Of a stretch of 6,977 bases of DNA, positions 1 to 5,915 are shown in pieces; within the stretch, counting starts at the first letter, position 1; each line of letters begins with the position of its first letter. The stretch comes from Pseudomonadota bacterium. GTDB lineage: Bacteria > Pseudomonadota > Alphaproteobacteria > Rhodospirillales > UBA2165. The DNA is taken from contig JAQCKY010000108.1 of assembly GCA_027592155.1 (NCBI GenBank), positions 1 to 6,977 on the forward strand, written 5' to 3'. Both the position numbers and the translations under genes were made by a program. The notes under the pieces are model-generated. The model saw nothing but the letters and a program-made list of their open reading frames with translations. It searched no databases and was not told the origin of the DNA.

Positions 1-80
1 ACGATGAGCCAAAAATCCTCCGTTATGCAATTACCTCAATTCGTCCCATAGGCGCTGACGTCAGACAATATCGTCTTTGA
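1..80 (+). other. Possible 3' tail of an upstream convergent gene
   Basis: The first bases hold no complete gene. Frame 3 on the plus strand is open from the window edge to a TGA at 78-80 and ends RPIGADVRQYRL, which reads like a protein terminus. It would overlap the 3' end of the minus-strand channel gene by 20 bases. Frame 1 is also open, but only to a TAG at 49-51. Either could be the end of a gene entering from the left, and neither is long enough to identify. On the minus strand there is a GGAGG at 17-21 but no convincing start codon before the window ends. Confidence 0.15.
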
Positions 81-1584
81 CGAGGTGAGGGAGGGGGCCG
101 CGGTGAATCCCGAAGAACTTTGTGATACGGGCCTGTAATCGCTGGGACAGGGTCGCATGGTGCGCCGCGACTGCGTCCCGTGACTGTTCTTGAAGCGTCT
201 GGTCGTTGCGAGTTTGGCGATCGGCGAGCACCTGGCTTAACACCGTAATCGCTTCGGGCCGGCGTTCCAAAAGAGGCGCTAAATCGCTGTGGGCAATTTC
301 AAGGACAATTGAATCGACCCTCGGCGTCACCGTTGCCGTCCGTTCCTCGCCCGTGAGGAGAGATAACTCGCCAAAGAACACACCCGGCAACTGATACCCC
401 ACGATCACGTCCGCGCCGTCCGCCCGGCGCATGGTGACTTCCAGGAAGCCCTCTTTGACAATAAACAAGGAGTTGCCGGCCTCGCCTTGGCGGACGACCG
501 GGTCGCCCTTGAGGGCGAGACGATGAACGATGCCGGCACATAGTTCTCTCAGCTCTTCCTCATCGAAACCCTTGAAGAGCTCCATCTCGCGCAGGAGCGC
601 ATATTCTTCTTCGAACTCGTTGCGCCGGGCCATTGGGTGCGCGGCATTCAGGATTTCCACCTTGCCGCGCGGCACATGAATGCCTGCAAAATGCAGGTTG
701 CGCAGGACATGACGTTGAACCTGATAGCGAAGTCTCGCCATGCTGGGGTAATCGGGCACCCAGTACTGCAGCTCCCACACCGTTCCGCGCTCGGTATATT
801 CGTGGATACGGACTTCGGCCTCCCGGGGGATGTTCGCGCATTCCGGGACCTGAGTGACGGCCGACAAGAGTAACCGCTCGGCTTGGTGCGCGGTGACGTC
901 ATAGTCCAACGTAATTCTAAATTTGTCGCGCCAAAATTTTTGGGGGGCATGAAAATTGGTAAACGGCGTGGACGCAAGATAACTGTTGGGGATGATGACG
1001 GTGAGCTCCTCTCTGGTCACAATCCGCGTTGCCCGCCAGTTCACCTCTTCAACCCGTCCGATCTTGCCGTCGTCCAGCTCAATCCAATCGCCACGCTTGA
1101 CCGGCTGCTCTATTCCCAGGGCAATGCCGGTGAAGAGATCGGCGATAATGCCTCTCAGGGCAAATCCGATAATCGCCAGAAGGATGCCCGACGCCGTCAA
1201 AAACCCACTTACCGCAACATCGAAGACATCGGAGATGATGATGACGACCGCGGCGATCCATAAAACGGCGCTCGTCAGATCCTTCAAGAGCTTTGGGATC
1301 GATCTTCCGCGCCGCTTCTCGACCCAACCGCTCCAGCAAAACCGATTCAAAAAATGAATGGCGGCACGAGTGGCGACGAGCCAGAAGAGCACGCCCGCCA
1401 ACCGTCGGCCGAATTCGTGACCGGGCGTCGATTCCGACAAGCCGACGATCGGGGCAAGCTCCGCCCAATTGAAGTAGACAAACGACAGCACCGCCGCGAT
1501 TGAAACGGTCACTACCAAGCGCATTATTTGAGAGGTGGTCGCGTTCGATGGAGACGCAACGTAACCATCATTCAGTTCTGTCAT
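61..1584 (-). CDS. MscS-family channel with C-terminal cyclic-nucleotide-binding domain
   Basis: 507-residue inner-membrane channel of the MscS superfamily. Hydrophobic segments lie near residues 22-40, 62-80 and 104-120. They are followed by a pore-lining TM3 (about 127-158) with the small-residue pattern GILLAIIGFALRGIIADL, then the MscS beta domain (about 165-212, ending VIIPNSYLASTPFTNF) and an alpha/beta domain (about 218-312). Residues 335-455 form a cNMP-binding domain. Its phosphate-binding cassette at 402-419 keeps FGEL (F404, G405, E406) and the phosphate-contacting arginine in ERTATV (R415). A polar helical tail follows. This architecture matches the bacterial cyclic-nucleotide-gated (bCNG) branch of MscS proteins, so gating by cAMP or cGMP is inferred in addition to, or instead of, membrane tension. 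The ATG start at 1584 has no Shine-Dalgarno sequence. The next methionine, residue 21, has none either and would begin at TM1, so the longer form is kept. The exact ligand is unknown. Confidence 0.93.
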   Translation of the reverse strand: MTELNDGYVASPSNATTSQIMRLVVTVSIAAVLSFVYFNWAELAPIVGLSESTPGHEFGRRLAGVLFWLVATRAAIHFLNRFCWSGWVEKRRGRSIPKLLKDLTSAVLWIAAVVIIISDVFDVAVSGFLTASGILLAIIGFALRGIIADLFTGIALGIEQPVKRGDWIELDDGKIGRVEEVNWRATRIVTREELTVIIPNSYLASTPFTNFHAPQKFWRDKFRITLDYDVTAHQAERLLLSAVTQVPECANIPREAEVRIHEYTERGTVWELQYWVPDYPSMARLRYQVQRHVLRNLHFAGIHVPRGKVEILNAAHPMARRNEFEEEYALLREMELFKGFDEEELRELCAGIVHRLALKGDPVVRQGEAGNSLFIVKEGFLEVTMRRADGADVIVGYQLPGVFFGELSLLTGEERTATVTPRVDSIVLEIAHSDLAPLLERRPEAITVLSQVLADRQTRNDQTLQEQSRDAVAAHHATLSQRLQARITKFFGIHRGPLPHLVKDDIV

Positions 1585-1590
1585 GTAATA

Positions 1591-1618
1591 ATACTAAACG
1601 AAGTTTGGTGCGGCGCAA
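1591..1618 (-). promoter_or_regulatory. Candidate promoter of the channel gene, possibly leaderless
   Basis: Read on the minus strand, TTGCGC (1618-1613), a 16-base spacer and TAGTAT (1596-1591) give a weak sigma70-like pair. Initiation about seven bases past the -10 would fall at or next to the A of the ATG at 1584, which would explain why no ribosome-binding site is seen. The match to consensus is modest (three of six and four of six), so this is tentative. Confidence 0.25.
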
Positions 1619-1733
1619 TGAACACAGGCTTCGAGTCCCCCAAATCTTCGGTTCCAGCATTTGCTCAGCCGATTCCGCCCTTCCGGTGATCGGTTGCCGC
1701 CATCGGGTCGTATAAATTTCATAGTTTAGAATT

Positions 1734-1762
1734 TTTACAATCTTTAGAGGACGCGCTAGAGT
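1734..1762 (+). promoter_or_regulatory. Candidate sigma70-type promoter for folE
   Basis: TTTACA (1734-1739, five of six matches to TTGACA) is separated by 17 bases from TAGAGT (1757-1762, four of six matches to TATAAT). Transcription would start near 1769 and leave a leader of about 50 bases before the folE ATG. The surrounding bases are AT-rich compared with the coding DNA. This is the best-spaced promoter candidate in the 234-bp divergent gap between the channel gene and folE. Confidence 0.45.
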
Positions 1763-1818
1763 GCACATGACGACACCTACTATGGCACTGGATCGCATCG
1801 GAGAAGGGATCACTGGCT

Positions 1819-2448
1819 ATGGCGATAAAAGATAAAACCCAAGACGCGACGAACCCCACCGACTCTCATATACCTCTCGCGATGCCGTCGAGAGAAGACG
1901 CCATGAAGGCGGTGCGGACACTCATTCAGTGGGCCGGCGACGATCCCGACCGGGACGGCCTGCAAGGCACCCCGGACCGCGTCGTCCGCGCCTACCGGGA
2001 GCATTTCCGGGGCTACGACATGGACCCTTATGAAATCCTCATGCGGACCTTTGAGGATACCGAGGGCTATGACGAAATGGTGTTGGTCCGCGATATCCCC
2101 TTCGCCTCCCATTGTGAGCACCATATCGCGCCGATCATCGGCAAGGTGCATATCGCCTATCTGCCGACCGACCGGGTTTTGGGATTGAGCAAGCTCGCCC
2201 GCCTGGTCGAGGTGTTTTCCAAGCGCCTGCAGATTCAGGAAAAGCTGACGGTCCAGATCGCCAATACGCTGGACGAAGTTTTGGAGCCCAAGGGCGTCGC
2301 CGTTGTCATCGACGCGGTCCATGAATGCATGACAACCCGCGGTGTCGATAAACCGGGTGTCGGTACGATTACCAGCCATATGGTCGGCGCTTTTCGCGAT
2401 AATCCCGCGACCCGACGGGAGTTTTTGGCGATGATCGGCCAGCGCTAA
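1819..2448 (+). CDS. folE: GTP cyclohydrolase I, zinc-dependent type IA
   Basis: 209-residue cytosolic enzyme converting GTP to 7,8-dihydroneopterin triphosphate, the first step towards tetrahydrofolate. The zinc-site motif SHCEHH at 97-102 gives C99 and H102 as ligands with H101 as the catalytic histidine. HECMTTRG at 168-175 supplies catalytic H168 and the third ligand C170. GLSKLAR at 122-128 is the usual substrate-pocket segment. The length is close to that of E. coli FolE, with the typical variable N-terminus. The cysteine and histidine ligands mark the zinc-using FolE type rather than the metal-promiscuous FolE2 (COG1469). The ATG at 1819 is preceded by a GGAGAAGGG stretch at 1800-1808. 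The nearest candidate promoter is upstream at 1734-1762. No other folate gene lies in the window, and trkH follows 153 bases downstream, so whether the two share a transcript is open. Confidence 0.97.
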   Translation: MAIKDKTQDATNPTDSHIPLAMPSREDAMKAVRTLIQWAGDDPDRDGLQGTPDRVVRAYREHFRGYDMDPYEILMRTFEDTEGYDEMVLVRDIPFASHCEHHIAPIIGKVHIAYLPTDRVLGLSKLARLVEVFSKRLQIQEKLTVQIANTLDEVLEPKGVAVVIDAVHECMTTRGVDKPGVGTITSHMVGAFRDNPATRREFLAMIGQR

Positions 2449-2464
2449 CGCCCGGGCTTAAGCG
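2443..2464. repeat. Imperfect 22-bp palindrome at the folE stop codon
   Basis: CGCT-aac-GCCC and GGGC-tta-AGCG form a dyad centred between 2453 and 2454, with nine of eleven positions paired; it contains the folE TAA. An alternative fold pairs TAACGC (2446-2451) with GCGTTA (2462-2467) around a 10-base loop. There is no following T-run, so it is not a standard intrinsic terminator. It could be a weak attenuating hairpin, a protein-binding dyad or chance. Confidence 0.3.
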
Positions 2465-2504
2465 TTAATTCCCCATAATTCGGTTTTAGCGCGTATCCTT
2501 TCCC

Positions 2505-2522
2505 TATGATATTGTGATATTG
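2505..2522 (+). promoter_or_regulatory. TATGAT -10-like box overlapping an 8-bp tandem repeat upstream of trkH
   Basis: TATGAT at 2505-2510 matches five of six positions of a -10 box, but no good -35 lies 16-18 bases upstream. Overlapping it, TGATATTG occurs twice back to back (2507-2514 and 2515-2522). The stretch is AT-rich within GC-rich surroundings and sits about 80 bases before the trkH start. A trkH promoter with a repeated binding site is a reasonable but unproven reading. Confidence 0.3.
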
Positions 2523-2558
2523 ACGGGTTCATCGCCGTTCAGCGCCCGGGACTTCACC

Positions 2559-2597
2559 ATGCGTCATCACATCATGCCCCTCAACCGATCCCTCTAA
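2559..2597 (+). other. Possible 12-codon leader ORF upstream of trkH
   Basis: An ATG-initiated ORF encodes MRHHIMPLNRSL and ends at a TAA (2595-2597), four bases before the TTG start of trkH and in a different frame. It has no clear Shine-Dalgarno sequence and no runs of codons suggesting classical attenuation beyond two adjacent histidines. It could help ribosomes reach the weak trkH start by reinitiation, or it could be chance. Confidence 0.2.
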
Positions 2598-2601
2598 GCC
2601 C

Positions 2602-4050
2602 TTGATCGATTTTCGGCCCATATTCCTGGTTCTTGGCACGCTGCTGGCGACGCTGTCGGTGGTGATGCTGATCCCCGCCGCGGTCGACGCCTTCGCCGGC
2701 AACCCGGACTGGCAGGTCTTTACCACCGCGGCCGGTGTCACCGCCTTTATCGGCGTTTCCCTGGCGCTCACAAGCCGGACCGGTGGGGCGCGCCTGAATG
2801 TCCGCCAGGCCTTTATCCTGACGACGATGAGTTGGATCGTGCTGACCGGATTTGCGGCGCTGCCTTTCGCCTTTTCCCAGCTCGATATGAGCTATACGGA
2901 CGCCTATTTTGAGGCGATGTCCGGGATTACCACCACCGGGGCGACGGTCATCGAAAATCTCAATGGCGCACCGCCGGGATTATTATTGTGGCGGGCCTTG
3001 CTGCAATGGATGGGCGGCATCGGCGTGATCGTCCTGGCGATTGCCGTTCTGCCGTTGTTGCGGGTCGGCGGCATGCAGCTGTTCCGGATGGAATCGTCCG
3101 ACCAATCGGAAAAATCGATGCCGCGCGCCGCCTCAATCGCCGCGGCCATCGGCGGTCTCTATCTCGGCTTTACCGTCATCTGGGCTTTCGCGCTCTGGCT
3201 CGCCGGGATGAGCGGGTTCGACGCCATCGCCCATGCCATGACCACCATCGCGACCGGCGGATATTCCACCGTCGATGCGTCCATCGGGCATTTCGATAGT
3301 GCGACGATCGATGTCATCGTCACGTTGGGCATGGTTGTCGGGTCTCTGCCCTTTTTGCTCTATTGGTCGGCCTTGCAGGGCAATCCTGCCGCGTTTTGGC
3401 GGGATACCCAGGTTCAGTGGTTTCTCATTGTCCTGTGTTTCGTCGTTATGCTCGTCGCCGGCTGGCTATGGCTTGCGAACGGGATCAACCCGCTACAGGC
3501 ATTACGATTTGCCTCCTTTAACGTGGTATCGGTCATGACGGGAACCGGTTACGCCACCGCCAGCTTCGATCAATGGGGCAGCTTCGCGATCCCGATATTC
3601 TTTTTCATCATGTTCATCGGCGGCTGTGCCGGCTCGACCACTTGCGGCATCAAGATCTTCCGCTTTCAGGTGCTCTATGCCGCGGCCAGAAGCCAGTTTC
3701 ATAATCTGGTCCAGCCCCACGGCGTTTTTATCCCAAATTTCAACCGGCGCCCGATCCCCGAAGAGGTTATCGGGTCGGTACTCAGCTTCTTCTTTGTGTT
3801 TGGGGTTACCTTCGCATTTCTGGCCCTCGCGCTCTCCCTGATCGGTCTGGATTTCCTGACCAGCATTTCGGGCGCGGCGTCGGCCATCGCCAATGTCGGC
3901 CCGGGTCTCGGCCCCGTCATCGGGCCGGACGGAAACTATGCCTCCATCCCCGATGCCGCAAAATGGGTGCTTTCCGCCGGGATGCTGTTGGGCCGGCTGG
4001 AACTGTTCACGATCATGGTTTTGTTCACCCGAACGTTTTGGAGAGTGTGA
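2602..4050 (+). CDS. trkH: TrkH-family potassium uptake protein
   Basis: 482-residue polytopic inner-membrane protein, the ion-conducting subunit of the Trk potassium uptake system. The four M1-P-M2 repeats of the family are visible through their selectivity-loop segments: TTGATV (111-116), ATGGYST (217-223), TGTGYATA (313-320) and NVGPGLG (431-437). The loop RMESSDQSEKSMPR (162-175) and the conserved GGCAGSTTCGIKIFR (340-354) are also typical of TrkH. The length is normal and no break is seen. The start is a TTG: the frame is open back to a TGA at 2521-2523, but no ATG, GTG or other TTG occurs in it, and the first membrane helix follows directly after IDFRPI. No Shine-Dalgarno sequence precedes it. 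The regulatory partner TrkA is not in the window. The stop is one base from argE, so the two genes probably form one transcript. Confidence 0.95.
   Translation: MIDFRPIFLVLGTLLATLSVVMLIPAAVDAFAGNPDWQVFTTAAGVTAFIGVSLALTSRTGGARLNVRQAFILTTMSWIVLTGFAALPFAFSQLDMSYTDAYFEAMSGITTTGATVIENLNGAPPGLLLWRALLQWMGGIGVIVLAIAVLPLLRVGGMQLFRMESSDQSEKSMPRAASIAAAIGGLYLGFTVIWAFALWLAGMSGFDAIAHAMTTIATGGYSTVDASIGHFDSATIDVIVTLGMVVGSLPFLLYWSALQGNPAAFWRDTQVQWFLIVLCFVVMLVAGWLWLANGINPLQALRFASFNVVSVMTGTGYATASFDQWGSFAIPIFFFIMFIGGCAGSTTCGIKIFRFQVLYAAARSQFHNLVQPHGVFIPNFNRRPIPEEVIGSVLSFFFVFGVTFAFLALALSLIGLDFLTSISGAASAIANVGPGLGPVIGPDGNYASIPDAAKWVLSAGMLLGRLELFTIMVLFTRTFWRV
4040..4045 (+). promoter_or_regulatory. Shine-Dalgarno of argE inside the trkH end
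   Basis: GGAGAG lies in the last codons of trkH and is spaced six bases from the ATG at 4052. This fixes the argE start. It also excludes the longer in-frame reading that runs back to 3893 inside trkH. Confidence 0.7.
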
Positions 4051-4051
4051 T

Positions 4052-5212
4052 ATGGCTGGTTTGAATGCCCGGCAACTCATCGACCGGTTGATCGCGTTCG
4101 ATACGACCTCCGCAAATTCAAACTTGGGCCTCATCGATTTTGTCGCCGATTACCTGGATGGCTTCGGCATTTCGGCGATCCGGATCGAGAACGATGAGGG
4201 GACAAAGGCCAACCTGATAGCGTCGATCGGCCCGGACGAAGAGGGCGGTGTCGTCCTGTCCGGCCACACGGATGTGGTGCCGGTGGCGGGCCAGGAGTGG
4301 GACAGCGACCCCTTTAGTGTTCTCGAACGGGACGGCTTGCTGTATGGCCGCGGTACTGCGGATATGAAAAGCTTCATCGCGATTGCCCTGGCGCTGGTGC
4401 CGGAATTCCAGAACCAACCGCTCAAAAAACCCATCCATTTTGCCTTTTCCTATGACGAAGAGATCGGCTGTCTCGGCGCGCCCCGCCTGATCGAACGCAT
4501 CGCCGAGGTCTGTCCTCGGCCCGCCTCCGTCATCGTCGGGGAGCCGACGGACATGAGAGTGGTCGGTGCCCACCGGGGGGCGGCGCAATTTTCGACCAAG
4601 GTGACGGGCCGGCCTGTGCACTCATCCCAACCGGCGAGGGGGGTTAACGCCATCGAAATCGCCGCCGAATGCATCAGCCATCTCTACAAGCTCGGCCGCG
4701 AGCTTCGCGATAACCCGGAGCCGGTCGAACAGCTCTTCGACCCGCCCTTTGCGACGCTGAGCGTCGGGGTGATCGAAGGCGGCACCGCGACCAATATCAT
4801 TGCCGAGCATTGCCGCTTCAACTGGGGGTTTAGGACGTCTCATCCGGATACCGTCGACCAAACCGTCGAACGGTTCAAGGCGTTCACCCGGGACGAATGT
4901 TTGCCGGCGATGCAGGCGACCGCGCCCGAAGCCGGGATCGAGGTCGTCCGCGGGGCCCGGGTGCCGCCCTTGGTGCCTGACGAAGGATCCGCCGCCGAAC
5001 GGCTGGCCCTGTCGATCACCGGCCAAAACGCGGCGGAAACCATCGCGCTCGCGTCCGAAGCGGGCATGTTCCAGAACGCCGGCATTCCGGCGGTGCTCTG
5101 CGGCCCCGGCAGCCCGACCCAGGCTCATCAGGCCAATGAGCATGTGCCGATGTCCGATATCGTGGCGTGCGAGGATTTCCTGAGAAAGGTCGGCGCCTGG
5201 GCCAGCATCTAG
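4052..5212 (+). CDS. argE: M20-family acetylornithine deacetylase
   Basis: 386-residue cytosolic dinuclear metallo-hydrolase, predicted to hydrolyse N2-acetylornithine to ornithine and acetate in arginine biosynthesis. The M20 signature residues are all present: GHTD (H72, with D74 supporting it), the bridging aspartate in GRGTADMK (D104), DEEIG (general base E136 and ligand E137), GEPT (E164) and AHQANE (H359). The insert from about 175 to 285, with GRPVHSS and GGTATNII, is the dimerisation domain. The length is that of ArgE-type enzymes. The close relative DapE (succinyl-diaminopimelate desuccinylase) is the main alternative, and substrate cannot be settled from sequence alone. The start is placed at the ATG one base after the trkH stop. 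The gene ends in GAWASI followed by TAG, and its last four codons are the first unit of a tandem repeat running past the stop. Confidence 0.88.
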   Translation: MAGLNARQLIDRLIAFDTTSANSNLGLIDFVADYLDGFGISAIRIENDEGTKANLIASIGPDEEGGVVLSGHTDVVPVAGQEWDSDPFSVLERDGLLYGRGTADMKSFIAIALALVPEFQNQPLKKPIHFAFSYDEEIGCLGAPRLIERIAEVCPRPASVIVGEPTDMRVVGAHRGAAQFSTKVTGRPVHSSQPARGVNAIEIAAECISHLYKLGRELRDNPEPVEQLFDPPFATLSVGVIEGGTATNIIAEHCRFNWGFRTSHPDTVDQTVERFKAFTRDECLPAMQATAPEAGIEVVRGARVPPLVPDEGSAAERLALSITGQNAAETIALASEAGMFQNAGIPAVLCGPGSPTQAHQANEHVPMSDIVACEDFLRKVGAWASI

Positions 5213-5266
5213 GCCAGCATCTAGGCCAGCATCTAGGCCAGCATCTAGGATTGGGCTAGCGTCTAG
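5195..5266. repeat. 12-bp tandem repeat of Ala-Ser-Ile-stop filling the convergent gap
   Basis: GCCAGCATCTAG occurs four times with no gap and no mismatch (5201-5212, 5213-5224, 5225-5236, 5237-5248). The first copy is the actual end of argE. A diverged copy follows: GATTGGGCTAGCGTCTAG (5249-5266), which in the argE frame reads Asp-Trp-Ala-Ser-Val-stop and mirrors the real ending GCCTGGGCCAGCATCTAG (5195-5212, Ala-Trp-Ala-Ser-Ile-stop). In-frame TAGs for argE start at 5210, 5222, 5234, 5246 and 5264. Because CTAG is its own complement, the opposing thioesterase frame also meets TAGs whose first bases are 5265, 5247, 5235, 5223 and 5211. Replication slippage is the likely origin. Confidence 0.95.
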
Positions 5267-5724
5267 GGGGCCCCGCCCGTTGGCGGGATGACGTCCGTCA
5301 GATAGGCTTCCAGTTGCGTTCGGAGTGTATCGCTGAAGGGAACCGGCTTCCCGGTATCCATATCGACCATGACCTGCACCGACCGGGCGCGAACCCTTAC
5401 CTCGCCCTCGACCGTGCCGATATAATGCAGCTTCATCGAGGAATTACCGACCTGCTCCAGGATCAACGCGATATCGAGCGTCTCGCCGAGCCGGCAAGGT
5501 TTGACGAAATCGCACTCCGTATGCGCCGTGGGCTGTCCGACCCGCTCGATCATGATCAGGTCGGCAAATTTGATGCCGAGCCGGTGGGTGAACCAATCCT
5601 CCGTGACGGCTTGAAGCATCTCGAAATAGCGCGGGAAAAACACGAACCCGGCGGGGTCGGTATGGGTAAATCGGATCGGGTAGCCGAGAGAGAATGGTTT
5701 GCTGACATCGATTGGCTCGGCCAC
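5263..5724 (-). CDS. 4HBT-type (hotdog-fold) acyl-CoA thioesterase
   Basis: 153-residue cytosolic protein of the 4-hydroxybenzoyl-CoA/YbgC-like thioesterase family, predicted to hydrolyse an acyl-CoA to free acid and CoA. The segment HTDPAGFVFFPRYFE at 21-35 matches the family's active-site motif; D23 corresponds to the catalytic aspartate of the Pseudomonas 4-hydroxybenzoyl-CoA thioesterase class. The rest (TECDFVKPCRLGETLDI, then alternating strands to about 122) fits a single hotdog fold of normal length. The start is a GTG at 5724, chosen because GGAG lies eight bases upstream. The substrate is unknown: aromatic, branched or straight acyl-CoA are all possible. It is divergent from an acyl-CoA dehydrogenase, consistent with acyl-CoA metabolism. 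Its stop lies inside the diverged repeat copy and 50 bases from the argE stop. Confidence 0.88.
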   Translation of the reverse strand: MAEPIDVSKPFSLGYPIRFTHTDPAGFVFFPRYFEMLQAVTEDWFTHRLGIKFADLIMIERVGQPTAHTECDFVKPCRLGETLDIALILEQVGNSSMKLHYIGTVEGEVRVRARSVQVMVDMDTGKPVPFSDTLRTQLEAYLTDVIPPTGGAP

Positions 5725-5732
5725 CTACGGTA

Positions 5733-5736
5733 CTCC
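5733..5736 (-). promoter_or_regulatory. Shine-Dalgarno deciding the thioesterase GTG start
   Basis: GGAG on the minus strand, eight bases before the GTG at 5724. This supports the GTG start of the thioesterase over longer readings in other frames. Confidence 0.65.
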
Positions 5737-5902
5737 AAAATAGGCTGTTCAGTTGATTTCCGCCTGATGGATCGCGACTTCCAAAAGCTTGAACCATAGG
5801 CTATCAGAAGACACTCTAGGCCATCGATGGAGGGGACAAAACCCTTTCTCATCGGCCTTATTTTTCGGCTTTAACCCAGTAAATTTTTGTCATTGCGGTT
5901 CC

Positions 5903-5907
5903 AGGAG
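5903..5907 (+). promoter_or_regulatory. Shine-Dalgarno deciding the acyl-CoA dehydrogenase GTG start
   Basis: AGGAG followed by eight bases and then GTG at 5916. The spacing is ideal, and the encoded MSEYF directly precedes the first helix expected of the family. Confidence 0.75.
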
Positions 5908-5915
5908 TAAGCGGC

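Larger units (their letters stand above)
5725..5915. promoter_or_regulatory. Divergent intergenic region between thioesterase and acyl-CoA dehydrogenase
   Basis: This 191-bp gap must hold the start signals for two divergent genes unless one is read from further away. It is AT-richer towards the dehydrogenase (about 5858-5892). TAAATT at 5880-5885 is a possible -10 for the dehydrogenase, but no matching -35 is seen. ATAGGCT occurs at about 5741 and again at about 5796, each followed by a similar stretch (gttcag, atcag). I see no convincing operator, riboswitch or RNA gene. Confidence 0.35.

Noticed and set aside
883..1357. Plus-strand open frames of 120-126 codons inside the channel gene
   Set aside because: They overlap a fully conserved MscS-type protein on the other strand and show no recognisable domain; they are shadow frames.
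1760..1789. AGTGC...GCACT inverted repeat upstream of folE
   Set aside because: Five-base arms 20 bases apart are too weak to support a hairpin or operator.
1767..1835. 22-codon ORF (MTTPTMALDRIGEGITGYGD...) overlapping the start of folE in another frame
   Set aside because: The best folE promoter would start transcription at about 1769, just after this ATG, so the ORF would not be on the message. It also lacks a clear ribosome-binding site.
3893..4051. N-terminal extension of argE overlapping the end of trkH
   Set aside because: The extra 53 residues are trkH sequence read in another frame. The ATG at 4052 has a good ribosome-binding site and gives the normal family length.
5210..5266. Serial TAG codons as possible recoding (stop read-through or pyrrolysine)
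   Set aside because: Each read-through would add only three residues before the next TAG, and the repeat arose from the gene end itself. Nothing in the window suggests amber recoding.
5272..5287. CCCGCC-CGTT-GGCGGG hairpin just past the argE/thioesterase stops, as a possible argE terminator
   Set aside because: It lies inside the thioesterase coding region (Pro-Pro-Thr-Gly-Gly codons) and has no T-run on the plus strand. A GC-rich coding stretch gives such stems by chance.
5815..5823. TCTAGGCCA in the dehydrogenase leader, identical to the repeat-unit junction at 5209-5217
   Set aside because: The match is only nine bases, with no wider similarity; most likely coincidence.
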